23,633 nt of DNA from Deltaproteobacteria bacterium (GCA_023487865.1 JAMDBG010000205.1:1-23633), one strand, 5' to 3'. Counted from the stretch's first letter, positions 8,805 to 17,057 are shown. Notes: generated by a model from the letters alone, not told the origin. Numbers and translations are program-made.

Positions 8805-9146
8805 ATGTTAAATACCGTCAACACCGCCCTCACGGCGCTTCGTGCCTTCGACAGGAAGAGTGAGGTCATTGCCAATAACATCGCCAATGTCAATACGGAC
8901 GGATTCAGGAAAAGCCGCGCCGTCCTTGAGGAGGAGTCCCCTGCCGGTGTGCAGGTGACGGTAGAACGGATGAATACACCGGAAGACACAGTCACCTTGG
9001 CAGAAGCAGAGACAGCGCCTTCCAATGTGAATCTGGATGAAGAACTGATCGCCTTTATCATCAACAGACACAGCTACGCGGCCAATATCGAAACGGTAAG
9101 GGCCGCTGACGAGATGCAGGGAATACTTTTCGATATCCTGAGATAA
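8805..9146 (+). CDS. Small FlgB/FlgC-like flagellar basal-body rod protein (orphan)
   Basis: The 113-residue product has the N-terminal flagellar rod signature IANNIANVNTDGFRKSR (about 22-38) and the C-terminal rod/hook helix (about 77-112, VNLDEELIAFIINRHSYAANIETVRAADEM). Both ends of an FlgC-type protein are therefore present, but the middle is shorter than in a usual 135-145 residue FlgC. Rod proteins form the axial shaft of the flagellar basal body and are exported by the flagellar secretion system. GGAGG at 8791-8795 lies 9 bp before ATG 8805. No other flagellar gene is in the window, so this is an isolated paralogue. The gene after it is a decayed remnant, so any original partner is lost. 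Confidence 0.8.
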   Translation: MLNTVNTALTALRAFDRKSEVIANNIANVNTDGFRKSRAVLEEESPAGVQVTVERMNTPEDTVTLAEAETAPSNVNLDEELIAFIINRHSYAANIETVRAADEMQGILFDILR

Positions 9147-9194
9147 ACGGCATTACACCCCGGGGACAAAAAAGGGCGGGCTGTGGGAGACGCT

Positions 9195-9526
9195 ATGACT
9201 TATGCGGAATCCCATACGGAAACGGAAATACCACTTTCCAGGCAGCCGGCGTCGTAAAAACGGCCGAGGGGACGGAAATACCGTTCCACGCTCGACGTCC
9301 GGATGGCAAGATCGTTCGCCAGCGGCACCTCAGCCTCCCTGCGCGCAGGTGACGCCCTCATCGATCCTTTGGTGGTGAATTTCAATGGACCTGCCGCCCT
9401 GCTCACGGATCAGAAATTTTCTTTCGACCTGAATGCAGACGGAAGCGACGAGACACTCCCCCTTCCTCCGGAGCAAAAGCGGCTTTCTGACCCGCGATAC
9501 AAACGGCGACGGACGGATCTATACGC
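9195..9526 (+). pseudogene. Frameshifted remnant of a 'FDLDADG / GSGFL...NGDG' protein
   Basis: Four pieces in shifting frames read through as one protein: TYAESHTETE (from 9198), TTFQAAGVVKTAEGTEIPF, STLDVRMARSF...AGDALIDPLVVNFNGPAALLTDQKFSFDLNADGSDE (about 9280-9450), and SKSGFLTRDTNGDGRI ending near 9520. The order agrees with my memory of a Desulfobacterota hypothetical family that has ESHTE, FDLDADG and GSGFL-D-NGDG segments with calcium-loop-like Asp/Gly runs. At least three frameshifts are needed, no start or N-terminal half is recognisable, and the homology stops at the end of the convergent gene. It is therefore a decayed and truncated gene. The short ORF starting at 9303 is only one piece of it. 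Confidence 0.65.
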
Positions 9527-10699
9527 TTACAGCGACTTCTCCAGGAAAGACAGCTTGCCGAGGGAGAGCTTCATCATCTCAACCATCAGCAGATTCTCCC
9601 GCTCTTCCCGACTCATCCCGTCCAGATATTTCCCGTTCTCGATCATGTCTTTGAAATCTCTGTGCGAGAGTGCCGGATCTGTCCGACGGAGCTTTTGCAG
9701 CGCCCTGCCAATCGGTTGAAGTTTGGCGGTCAAGTCCTGATCCGACATGCCCTTGATCCTGGCATAGACGTCAATTAAATGTTCAGCCTCGGGCAACTGC
9801 GGAGATTCCAGGACCTTTTTAAAACCGGAAGCAAAACGGTTGCAGCCCTCGATGATATTTTCCTGCTTGACCATATTGATCCCGCCCCAGCCGGCTCTGA
9901 GCCATTTAAAGGCCATGTAGCGGGTCTGCGTTTTGGACACGCCCGGCTCGAACAGAATGGTGACCGAAAAGGCGTCGTACATATACGAGTTCACCCAGCC
10001 GAGACCGGCCTTGCTCAGGCCCTTTTGGCCGGAATAAAAATAATTCCAGTCCGTGTCCGGACCGATGATCGCACCCTTCCGGCCGACGGTTGAGGGATTT
10101 TTCTGGCGGGTGACGGAAATGAAAAAATCCTTTCCCCGATAGTGAAGCAGGACCATCAGACGGTCCATCGTGTAGCGATAATAGGCGCCGGTGGTCAGAT
10201 CCGGCGTGATCTCCTCATACTCAATCCCCCGCATCATGAGCGGGGCCTTCACATCCCCGACCTTTTCCCAGAAGTTGGCAACCGTCCCGGTTGGTTTGAC
10301 CTGCCAACCGCCAAGGCGGACAACCGAGGGGAGTGTGACATAGGCCGGGATCCTGGGATTGTATGCGTACTTGACGACCTTGGACAAAGGCGCCTTGACG
10401 TCGGTAAAAAAGTAGGCCCCGGTCGCATTTTCACGCTCGCCCGGTCGCATTTTGGCCTCGACGCCCTTTTCCGCCAGGGCAAAGTCGAGCAGACCGGACA
10501 CTTTCTGGACATCGAAGGATGTCTCCCTGCTCGCGAGCATCGCAAAGAGGTAGGTTATCCCTTCATCCCAGACCGGACGGGCTTCGCTTTTATCAGGACC
10601 GGCGGCCGCAAACAGGGTGCCGCCGGAAATAAGAGCACTCAACGTCACTCCGGAAAGAAACGTCAAAATCAACACCCATTTCGTACAAAACGATCTCAT
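9527..10699 (-). CDS. Secreted protein of unknown function
   Basis: I do not recognise the family. The 390-residue protein begins with a signal peptide (basic MRSFCTKW, hydrophobic core, AAA before Gly34, probable cleavage near residue 33), so it is likely periplasmic. The mature part is mixed alpha/beta with aromatic-rich stretches (TDWNYFYSGQKGL, NSYMYDAFSVTILFEPG) and a charged helical C-terminal third containing a long Leu/Met-rich helix. ATG 10697-10699 has AAGGAG 5 bp upstream. Its 3' end touches the pseudogene on the other strand, so a deletion may have joined the two. There is no cysteine lipobox and no catalytic motif that I can name. Confidence 0.82.
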   Translation of the reverse strand: MRSFCTKWVLILTFLSGVTLSALISGGTLFAAAGPDKSEARPVWDEGITYLFAMLASRETSFDVQKVSGLLDFALAEKGVEAKMRPGERENATGAYFFTDVKAPLSKVVKYAYNPRIPAYVTLPSVVRLGGWQVKPTGTVANFWEKVGDVKAPLMMRGIEYEEITPDLTTGAYYRYTMDRLMVLLHYRGKDFFISVTRQKNPSTVGRKGAIIGPDTDWNYFYSGQKGLSKAGLGWVNSYMYDAFSVTILFEPGVSKTQTRYMAFKWLRAGWGGINMVKQENIIEGCNRFASGFKKVLESPQLPEAEHLIDVYARIKGMSDQDLTAKLQPIGRALQKLRRTDPALSHRDFKDMIENGKYLDGMSREERENLLMVEMMKLSLGKLSFLEKSL

Positions 10700-10733
10700 T
10701 ACAGCTCCTTGATATATTTTTTCTTGGTGCTAC

Positions 10734-10763
10734 ATAATATGTCCCTTGAGCGGGCGCAAGTAA
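10734..10763 (-). promoter_or_regulatory. Possible sigma-70-type promoter for the secreted protein gene
   Basis: On the minus strand TTACTT (10763-10758) is followed after 18 bases by TATTAT (10739-10734). This would start a transcript with a leader of about 28 bases before ATG 10699. The -10 is good and the -35 is weak. Confidence 0.4.
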
Positions 10764-10934
10764 AATTTATGTAAACTGTCCGATTGGATGATGAGAAGGC
10801 CCTTCCGGGACCGGGACCGGCGTCGCTCTTTTTCCTTGACAGGACCGGCCATTTCACGAAAATGGGCGACGCATGAATGCCGGCTGTCCACCCGCCGCGG
10901 GAGAAACCGGCCATTGAATAATTCAGGAGCCTTC

Positions 10935-11828
10935 ATGGTCATCTATCTCAAGCTCTTCCTCACGGCCATTTTCTGGGGCGGCACCTTCGTGGCGGCCAGG
11001 ATCGTCGCGCAGCATGTCGGTCCCTATTCCGCATCGTTTCTGAGGTTTTTGACGGCTTCTCTTTTTCTTCTCGTCCTGATCACCCTCAAAGAAGGGCGGA
11101 TCCCCCGCCTCGAACGGCACCAGGTCCTCCCCGCCATTCTCCTGGGCATGACAGGGGTCTTTGCCTACAATGTTTTCTTCTTCTTCGGAATGAAGACGAT
11201 TCCCGCAGGCCGGGCTTCGCTCATTGTGGCCACCAATCCGGTCTTCATCGCGCTTTTGGCCGCGGCGATCTTCAGGGAACGGTTGAATACAGCCCAGGTG
11301 ACGGGGGTCTTCCTGTGCCTGACCGGCGCAACGATCGTCATCTCCAGGGGAAACCCCCTTGCGATCTTCACAGGGAGCGTGGGATGGGGGGAAATTTACG
11401 TCCTGGGCTGCGTCGCAAGCTGGGTCGCCTATTCTCTCATCGGTAAGGTCATCATGAAGGATTTCTCAGCGCTCGCCGCAGTCACATACTCCTGCCTCAT
11501 CGGCGGCGCCGCCCTCTTCATCCCGGCCTGTATGGAGGACCTCCCCGGCCTGATCGGCAGCCTCCATCCGGAGGACTGGATCGGCATTGTCTATCTCGGA
11601 TTCTTCGGGACGGTCCTCGGCTTTTTCTGGTATTACGAAGGCATCCGGGCGATCGGCCCCTCCCGGGCATCGGTTTTCATCAATTTTGTGCCGGTGAGCG
11701 GCGTCTTTTTCGGGTGGCTGATACTCGGAGAGACCGTCAATCTTTCCCTGCTGGCGGGTGCGGTACTGGTCATTGCAGGCGTTTATCTCACCAACCGCCC
11801 GGCCGGAGTCGTCATGGATGCAGTATAA
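10935..11828 (+). CDS. EamA/DMT superfamily membrane transporter
   Basis: The 297-residue protein has about ten transmembrane helices in two EamA halves (PF00892). The first begins LTAIFWGGTFVAARIVAQHVGP; the second follows SVGWGEIYVLGCVASWVAYS. Such proteins usually export amino acids or other small metabolites, but the substrate cannot be read from sequence. The start is ATG 10935, preceded by AGGAG at 10925-10929. An upstream in-frame extension to 10788 is Arg-rich, non-hydrophobic and has no ribosome site, so I reject it. The gene converges on Kup with about 50 bp between the stop codons. Confidence 0.92.
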   Translation: MVIYLKLFLTAIFWGGTFVAARIVAQHVGPYSASFLRFLTASLFLLVLITLKEGRIPRLERHQVLPAILLGMTGVFAYNVFFFFGMKTIPAGRASLIVATNPVFIALLAAAIFRERLNTAQVTGVFLCLTGATIVISRGNPLAIFTGSVGWGEIYVLGCVASWVAYSLIGKVIMKDFSALAAVTYSCLIGGAALFIPACMEDLPGLIGSLHPEDWIGIVYLGFFGTVLGFFWYYEGIRAIGPSRASVFINFVPVSGVFFGWLILGETVNLSLLAGAVLVIAGVYLTNRPAGVVMDAV

Positions 11829-11877
11829 TCGGGTATGGCGGAACGGAGATCTTGCTTCTGTCGCGGTTTTCAGCTCA

Positions 11878-13965
11878 TCAAGAGCGTACCGGGCTTTTTT
11901 GAGATTCCGCATCAGCCGAATTCAGGTCCACGGGATCGTCATCCAGGACAATGACACGGGCGAATCTGCGTCCGATCACCACCGGGATGACCGTTTTGTT
12001 GCGTCCGGCAAACTCGCGCAGGCCGAAGTAGCGGTCGGCGGAGTTGGTGAAGCGCATGATCGACAGGAAAAACCGGAGCATCAGGCGTCGGAAGAGGCGC
12101 AGCGAAGGATCGATCAGAATCTCTTCCTCACCGATTTGGATGGTCCAACGCCTCTCATTTAATCGGATGAGGCCTTTTTCCCTGAGCGTCCGCAGCAATA
12201 CGGGGACGTTCGGCCTCTGTGTATAGCCGTAGCGGGCGTTGATCGCCACGGTGTTCACGCCGAGGGGGATCAAGGTAAAGCGCTCCGCTTCGGGAATGAC
12301 CGGCCGGCTCAACTGGGCGACGTTGAGCAGGATGATGTGCTTGGGCATCGCACCGTTGCGCCTGATGTAGATCCGCAGGCCTATCGGACAGGGATCGTCG
12401 GGCGACAGGACGGGTCTTGACGTCATAAAAACGATGGCCCGCTCCACCTGGGTCAGGCTGCGCATGCCGAACTGGGTGCGCAGATGCGGGCTGTCCATCA
12501 TCTGCTGCTTCAATTCCAGGTAGCGCCGGATGGGAACCTTCAGAAAGTCGGAGAAAGCCAAGGCCAGTTGGGCGCGACCCCACTGCCAGGTCTTCATGAG
12601 GTAAAAAAGGAACAGGGCGATCACGATCGGGACGAAGCCGCCATCGACGAACTTCAGGGTATTTGCCGAGAAGTAGGAAAGATCGATGAGGAGAAACAAA
12701 AGGCACGCCGGGCCGATCAGGAACCACTTCCATCCCCAGCCGCGCGCCACGAAGTAAAAGATGAACGATGTGATGGCCATCGTTCCCGTCACCGCGATGC
12801 CGTACGCTGCCGCCAGCGCACTTGATGTCTGAAAACTGATCACCAGGAGCAGACAGCCGCTAAGGAGGAGCCAGTTCACCGCAGGCAAATAAATCTGCCC
12901 TTCTATTTCGGCCGACGTGAAGACGATGTTGATGCGGGGGAAAAACCCCAGGGCAATGCCCTGCCGGGTCATGCTGAAGGCGCCCGAAATCAGCGCCTGC
13001 GAAGCGATGACCGTGGCCATCGTTGCCAATACCACCACCAGATAGATGATCGGATCGTACTGCGGAAAAAGGGCATAGAAGAGATGGTCGTTGGGGATGG
13101 GCGCACTGTCAAGCAGGCGCGCACCCTGGCCGAAATAGTTCAGCAGCAGGCAGGGAAAAACGAACGAGTACCACGAAAACTGGACCGCCCTGCGTCCGAA
13201 ATGCCCCATATCGGCAAAGAGCGCCTCGACGCCGGTGATGGCCAGCACGATCGCACCGAGGACGAAGACCACCCGGATGCCGTGGGCCTGGAGAAATTGC
13301 ACCGCATAAAGGGGATTGACCGCCCAAAGGACGACGGGATGGGCGATGATCCAGACCAGGCCCGCCACGCCGATAGTGATGAACCAGACGAGCATGATCG
13401 GCCCGAAGGTCCCGCCTATCCGTGCCGTGCCGCGGCTCTGGAACAGGAAAAGCAGCAGAAGGGTGATTGCGGTCAGCCAGATGACGGCCGGCTTGAAGGC
13501 CGCCGTCACCACCTCGAGCCCCTCATAGGCCGAGAGCACGGAGATCGCCGGGGTAATGATCCCCTCGCCGTACAGAGAGGCCGCCCCGATCATGACGGCG
13601 GTAGTCACCACCCATATGAGCCTCGTGGGCTTGCCGTTCCTAGGCTGTTGTTCCCTGATGATCCCGAGGAGGGCAAAGATGCCCCCTTCGCCGTGATAGT
13701 CGGCGCGCAGCACCAGGAGCACGTACTTGATCCCCACGACCAGCAGCAAAGTCCAGAAGACCAGCGACAGGACGCCCAGGACATTCTCCAGGTTGCGCAC
13801 CAGCGGGTGCGCCCCGAAGAAGCTTTCTTTCATGGCATACAGAGGGCTCGTACCGATATCGCCGTACACCACCCCCAACGCGGAGATCCCCAGTGCCAGC
13901 AAGCCTGCCTTCCGGGGATGATCGCCGCCGGCAGCCGTCTCTGTATTAGTAGAAGAGGAACCCAA
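11878..13965 (-). CDS. kup: Kup-type low-affinity potassium uptake protein
   Basis: The roughly 695-residue membrane protein has the K_trans (PF02705) signature GVVYGDIGTSPLYAMKESFFG near residue 35, about twelve transmembrane helices and a cytoplasmic C-terminal domain. It imports K+ coupled to protons. No ATG lies upstream of the conserved region. The start must be TTG, either 13971 (only 2 bp after AGAGAGG) or 13965 (8 bp after it); I chose 13965 for spacing. The last 45 residues (GRNKTVIPVVIGRRFARVIVLDDDP) do not look like the usual Kup C-terminus, which ends near IPPNRVVELG. The membrane part and family are firm. Confidence 0.93.
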   Translation of the reverse strand: MGSSSTNTETAAGGDHPRKAGLLALGISALGVVYGDIGTSPLYAMKESFFGAHPLVRNLENVLGVLSLVFWTLLLVVGIKYVLLVLRADYHGEGGIFALLGIIREQQPRNGKPTRLIWVVTTAVMIGAASLYGEGIITPAISVLSAYEGLEVVTAAFKPAVIWLTAITLLLLFLFQSRGTARIGGTFGPIMLVWFITIGVAGLVWIIAHPVVLWAVNPLYAVQFLQAHGIRVVFVLGAIVLAITGVEALFADMGHFGRRAVQFSWYSFVFPCLLLNYFGQGARLLDSAPIPNDHLFYALFPQYDPIIYLVVVLATMATVIASQALISGAFSMTRQGIALGFFPRINIVFTSAEIEGQIYLPAVNWLLLSGCLLLVISFQTSSALAAAYGIAVTGTMAITSFIFYFVARGWGWKWFLIGPACLLFLLIDLSYFSANTLKFVDGGFVPIVIALFLFYLMKTWQWGRAQLALAFSDFLKVPIRRYLELKQQMMDSPHLRTQFGMRSLTQVERAIVFMTSRPVLSPDDPCPIGLRIYIRRNGAMPKHIILLNVAQLSRPVIPEAERFTLIPLGVNTVAINARYGYTQRPNVPVLLRTLREKGLIRLNERRWTIQIGEEEILIDPSLRLFRRLMLRFFLSIMRFTNSADRYFGLREFAGRNKTVIPVVIGRRFARVIVLDDDPVDLNSADAESQKSPVRS

Positions 13966-14111
13966 TCCCAAAACCTCTCTTTATGCCGAACCATTTTCCC
14001 GGCATGGGACTATAGAAAGAAGGGATCCGTCTGTCAAGGGAAACAGGTTCAAGGTGCTTGAACCGGTCGGGAGGATTGTGTTATTTAGCCGCACGGAAAG
14101 GGAAAATCACG

Positions 14112-14207
14112 ATGGGAATCTTCAGGATCGCCACTTATAACGTCAATTCCGTCCGGAGCCGCCTCCACATCGTCATCCCCTTCCAAGGATTGAGAAATAG
14201 GATATAA
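14112..14207 (+). pseudogene. Exonuclease III (xthA) N-terminal remnant
   Basis: The 31-codon ORF starts MGIFRIATYNVNSVRSRLHIVIPF, matching the conserved start of exonuclease III (the K/RIATxNVNSVRSRL strand that carries the metal-site Asn). After residue 24 it changes to unrelated sequence and stops, so about 90% of the gene (usual length about 255-270 codons) is gone. Upstream, TTGAAC-17 bp-TTATTT (from about 14058) could be the old promoter. The match is short but highly specific. Confidence 0.7.
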
Positions 14208-14417
14208 AGGAGCGAGCCTCAAACTGGGGCTTGTCAGTATTTGGCTCTCTATCTGGAAGGTTTCCTTCGTCGATGCGCGGCACTCGCATCGGCGGGACCG
14301 GTGCTGCAGGCAACTACCCTAAGATGCAAGATTTCTCCTTATGCCCGTTGTGGGGGGACAATCCGGGACATGCAGCGATTTGCTTGTTCCATAAATATAT
14401 TTCGTGAACTTTTCCTC
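14208..14417. other. Gene-free stretch between xthA remnant and terminator
   Basis: No credible coding frame is seen. A 12-bp stem, counting G-U pairs, is formed by 14266-14277 and 14285-14296 with a 7-base loop, and TTGTC (14231-14235) can pair with GACAA further on. It ends at an intrinsic terminator on the + strand. This would fit a small RNA, but I cannot match it to 6S, SRP, tmRNA, RNase P or a known riboswitch. Confidence 0.3.
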
Positions 14418-14447
14418 AAGGCTCCTTCGGGAGCCTTTTCAGTTTCT
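14418..14447 (+). terminator. Intrinsic terminator with UUCG tetraloop
   Basis: AAGGCTCC (14418-14425) and GGAGCCTT (14430-14437) form a perfect 8-bp stem around a TTCG loop, followed by TTCAGTTTCTT. The T-rich side is on the + strand only, yet the nearest intact gene on this side (AEC) runs the other way. It therefore ends a transcript for which no intact + strand gene is visible. Confidence 0.75.
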
Positions 14448-14465
14448 TCCCTACTTGCCTGATCA

Positions 14466-15425
14466 CTACCTGTTAAGGAAGGCGAACGAAACGGGAATGA
14501 TCGCCATGCTCAAGAGGATGTGCGACATGACCAGGGCCGAGGCTGTCGAACCGGCGCAACGGTAACGGGAGGCGAAGACAGGTCCGAGAACGGCGGCCGG
14601 CATGGTTGTTATCAGGACGGCCACCTGGGTCTGCACCGCGGACAGGCCATACCACCCGGCCTGGACGTGTGTCACCCACGGCTGAAGCAGCATCTGGATC
14701 AGTGCCGATCCGATCAGAAGGGACCAGAATGTCCCGCGCAAAGCAGAGAGTCTTAACTGAAGCGCGAGGACCATGCAGGCCAGGGTCGCAAGAGAGCCGT
14801 CGATCATGCGAAGGGCTTCCCAGCAGGGGTAGAGCCATGAGACCTGCCTGAGCATCGGGAACTGAGAAGCAGCCACGCCCGCGATGACGGCCGCGAATAT
14901 AGGTGACCGGAAATATTCGGCTGTAACCTTACTCCGCAAGGGACCATCTCCCTGCCCCTCTCCGAAGTTCATTGCGATCAGCGGCCCGAGGATGAAAATA
15001 GGCAGACCCACGCCGACTTCGCTCATGAAGACCGCATCCGCCAGGGCCTGCGGATTGTTCGGGAAGACATACTGGATCACGGGATACCCCATAAGGGCGG
15101 AGGAACCGAATGACGAAGTAAGCATGAGGGCCCCTAACTGCGGCCGGCCGAGGTGTAGTGCCTTTCCCAGCAACCATGAGGCCATCATCGAGACAAGCGC
15201 CGCCACGATGATCGTTACAACCATAAGATACTGGCGGGGTTCCACCGGGTTGGCAGCCAGCTGAGAGAAAATGACCGCCGGCAGGGCAGCCTGTGTCAGC
15301 AGGCGTGCAAAGACCGCCCCGTGTTCGTCGGTCACGATGCCTTTCCGTTTCAGCATTACGCAAAGGGTAACGACCAAGGCAAACGCTGCGACCGTCTCGA
15401 TAACTCTTATGTCTACATCCACCAT
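14466..15425 (-). CDS. AEC family transporter (auxin efflux carrier-like)
   Basis: The 319-residue protein has about ten transmembrane helices in two halves separated by a hydrophilic loop (about 160-175), as in the AEC family (Mem_trans, PF03547). The conserved features are a helix break in the first half (QAALPAVIFSQLAANP), the SSFGSSALMGYPVI stretch and the second-half LQPWVTHV region. Members export or take up organic acids such as malate; the substrate here is not deducible. The start is ATG 15425, supported by GGGAGG a few bases upstream, rather than the more upstream 15464. A 7-bp hairpin (15497-15515) lies in the leader. Confidence 0.9.
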   Translation of the reverse strand: MVDVDIRVIETVAAFALVVTLCVMLKRKGIVTDEHGAVFARLLTQAALPAVIFSQLAANPVEPRQYLMVVTIIVAALVSMMASWLLGKALHLGRPQLGALMLTSSFGSSALMGYPVIQYVFPNNPQALADAVFMSEVGVGLPIFILGPLIAMNFGEGQGDGPLRSKVTAEYFRSPIFAAVIAGVAASQFPMLRQVSWLYPCWEALRMIDGSLATLACMVLALQLRLSALRGTFWSLLIGSALIQMLLQPWVTHVQAGWYGLSAVQTQVAVLITTMPAAVLGPVFASRYRCAGSTASALVMSHILLSMAIIPVSFAFLNR

Positions 15426-15496
15426 GCGGACCTCCCTCGGAAATGAACTGATTCTCTGTTGCACGGCGAACTATCGCCGATATTTTACCATCGTCC

Positions 15497-15515
15497 TCCG
15501 GACGCTCCGTCCGAA
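15497..15515 (-). other. Hairpin between the DNase II-like and AEC genes
   Basis: On the minus strand a 7-bp stem (one G-U pair) with loop GGAGC lies in the 158-bp gap between the DNase II-like stop and the AEC start. It has no U-tract, so termination is uncertain. It suggests the AEC gene may not simply read through from the gene before it. Confidence 0.35.
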
Positions 15516-15583
15516 GTTTCCAGCCATAGGATAGCCCGTGTTCATGCTGTATGGGAATGCCCGGTAATGAATGGCGGCTTTCA

Positions 15584-16897
15584 TCAGGGCTGGGCCTGGA
15601 TGACCGCGGCCTGCGTCGGTGCTGACGCCCCGGCAATCAACTGCGCGATTGCGTCGTGAAGTTTCTGGTTCTTAAGTACATAGAAGAGTCCGCCGCGTCC
15701 GTTCTGGCTGCTGTCGCATTTGGGGGGAGAGAGAGTCCCCTGCTGATTCATATCTCCGAAAACGGAATAGAGATCGGTACCCGAGATCGAGACGGCGATC
15801 TTTGCATGGTTGAAGTCGGCACCATCTCCGCCAGTCAGACCGAGTGTCCTGCCTTCCCACTGCCCCGTCGTAGCGATTTCGACCGCGCCCGGTTTGCCGA
15901 GCGATGCGTCCCAACAGCCGACAGTCGTCGCTGCTGTGGTCGAGTAGATCTCAGGCGCTGCCCACCAGGTGGCGGTCCTCAGGGAAGTACTCCCAAGGAC
16001 GGTCGAAACCATCTGCCACGGAGGAACGTGCAGGGCCGAGGGTTTTGATATCAGCTCGACGTCGCTTGAGAGTCTGGCGACGGTATAGGTACGGCTGGCG
16101 GATTGTCTGCCGAGCGTAGCGACCAGCCGCCGAATATCCTCCGGACCGCCGTTGTGCACGAGCTGCGGTTTTGCAGGGTCGGTGACGACACTGGCGTTGC
16201 CGAGAGCGGCGAGGACCATCACGACGTCGTCCTTCGTGAGCCGGAGCGCGAAGAAATGCTGACTTACCAGCAGATTGTTGTCCTTGACGCACCCGAGGGA
16301 GTTGCCGTCGGTCTTGCGGGGCGAAGACCTGTTCCCGGCGGCTGGCCAGGACGGGGTCGAGACCTGCATGACCAGGCCGTCACCGTTGGCATTCCAGGCC
16401 AGCATGCCTTTCGAGTGACCCCAGGGAGATCCGCACGAGGTGGTACAGCCGTCGATATGCGGATCGTTGTAAAACTGGTCGTTCCAGACGACATAGTTGA
16501 AGGCACCGTTGTAGACTTGGTCGAAGGTAGCTCCGACGGGGTCTGTGATGGTGTCGCCCAGGCAATCGGCACCGACCACGAGCGATTCGTTTTCACTGCT
16601 GGCGTAAATGAACTGCTGACCGAACTCGGCATATCGCTGTATCTCGCCGCCAAACGGACAGGCACGTGTCGCAGTTCCTCCGCAGCCGGGAAAGTTGGCT
16701 GCGTTGAACTTGAAGACGAACCACCAGTCGACGGGATGCCCCGCCGCAAGAAGAGGTGTGGGCGCGCTGGGTGCGACTGCCCCGTTCCGGGAGCACCCGG
16801 GGTTGATGAAGACCAGCAGGAGAAGGGCGAATGCAAGCGGCGTGGCATGATTGACGATCCGCCTGACCTTTCTCAACATTTGCGTAACAATGACCAT
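15584..16897 (-). CDS. DNase II-family (acid DNase-like) exported lipoprotein
   Basis: The 437-residue protein carries the two HxK centres of deoxyribonuclease II (PF03265): HSK at 161-163 in GHSKGMLAWN and HAK at 364-366 in NHAKIAVS. It also has the N-terminal DWWFVFKF (57-64), GLVMQVSTPSWP and the C-terminal GRGGLFYVLKNQKLHDAI. DNase II cuts DNA without metal ions using these histidines in a phospholipase D-like fold. The enzyme is mainly known from animals and protists and is rare in bacteria. The N-terminus is basic, then hydrophobic, then NPGC with Cys35. That is a poor lipobox, so it is either lipidated or simply secreted. Eight further cysteines suggest disulfides outside the cytoplasm. 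ATG 16897 follows a weak GCAGG site. Confidence 0.82.
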   Translation of the reverse strand: MVIVTQMLRKVRRIVNHATPLAFALLLLVFINPGCSRNGAVAPSAPTPLLAAGHPVDWWFVFKFNAANFPGCGGTATRACPFGGEIQRYAEFGQQFIYASSENESLVVGADCLGDTITDPVGATFDQVYNGAFNYVVWNDQFYNDPHIDGCTTSCGSPWGHSKGMLAWNANGDGLVMQVSTPSWPAAGNRSSPRKTDGNSLGCVKDNNLLVSQHFFALRLTKDDVVMVLAALGNASVVTDPAKPQLVHNGGPEDIRRLVATLGRQSASRTYTVARLSSDVELISKPSALHVPPWQMVSTVLGSTSLRTATWWAAPEIYSTTAATTVGCWDASLGKPGAVEIATTGQWEGRTLGLTGGDGADFNHAKIAVSISGTDLYSVFGDMNQQGTLSPPKCDSSQNGRGGLFYVLKNQKLHDAIAQLIAGASAPTQAAVIQAQP

Positions 16898-16969
16898 GAA
16901 CCTGCCAACACTTTATCCCTTATCGGGTGCTCCATTGAAATTGATAAGAACACGCTTTTGGATCGGCCG

Positions 16970-16998
16970 AGGATAGGGAAAAGAATCTGTTGTGTCAA
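16970..16998 (-). promoter_or_regulatory. Promoter of the DNase II-like gene
   Basis: Read on the minus strand: a consensus TTGACA (16998-16993), 17 bases, then TATCCT (16975-16970). The predicted transcript has a leader of about 65 bases before ATG 16897. It is a twin of the promoter at 17058-17086. Confidence 0.7.
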
Positions 16999-17057
16999 GG
17001 GGGAATGCAAGTCACCATGTGATAAAATTTCCTGTGATATGCCGTGTTGAAATTTCG

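Noticed and set aside
10844..10915. Direct repeat ACCGGCCATT before the EamA gene (10844-10853, 10906-10915)
   Set aside because: Short, GC-rich and 62 bp apart; plausible by chance and no third copy was seen.
13084..14061. 325-residue plus-strand ORF
   Set aside because: Opposite strand of Kup; Asp/His/Gln/Arg-rich product typical of the complement of membrane protein codons.
14340..14380. Resemblance to GGGGACAGTCCC-type REP sequences linked to RAYT transposases
   Set aside because: The match is imperfect, there is a single copy and no transposase is present.
14241..14462. 73-residue plus-strand ORF
   Set aside because: It reads straight through the intrinsic terminator, starts at TTG without a ribosome site and matches nothing.
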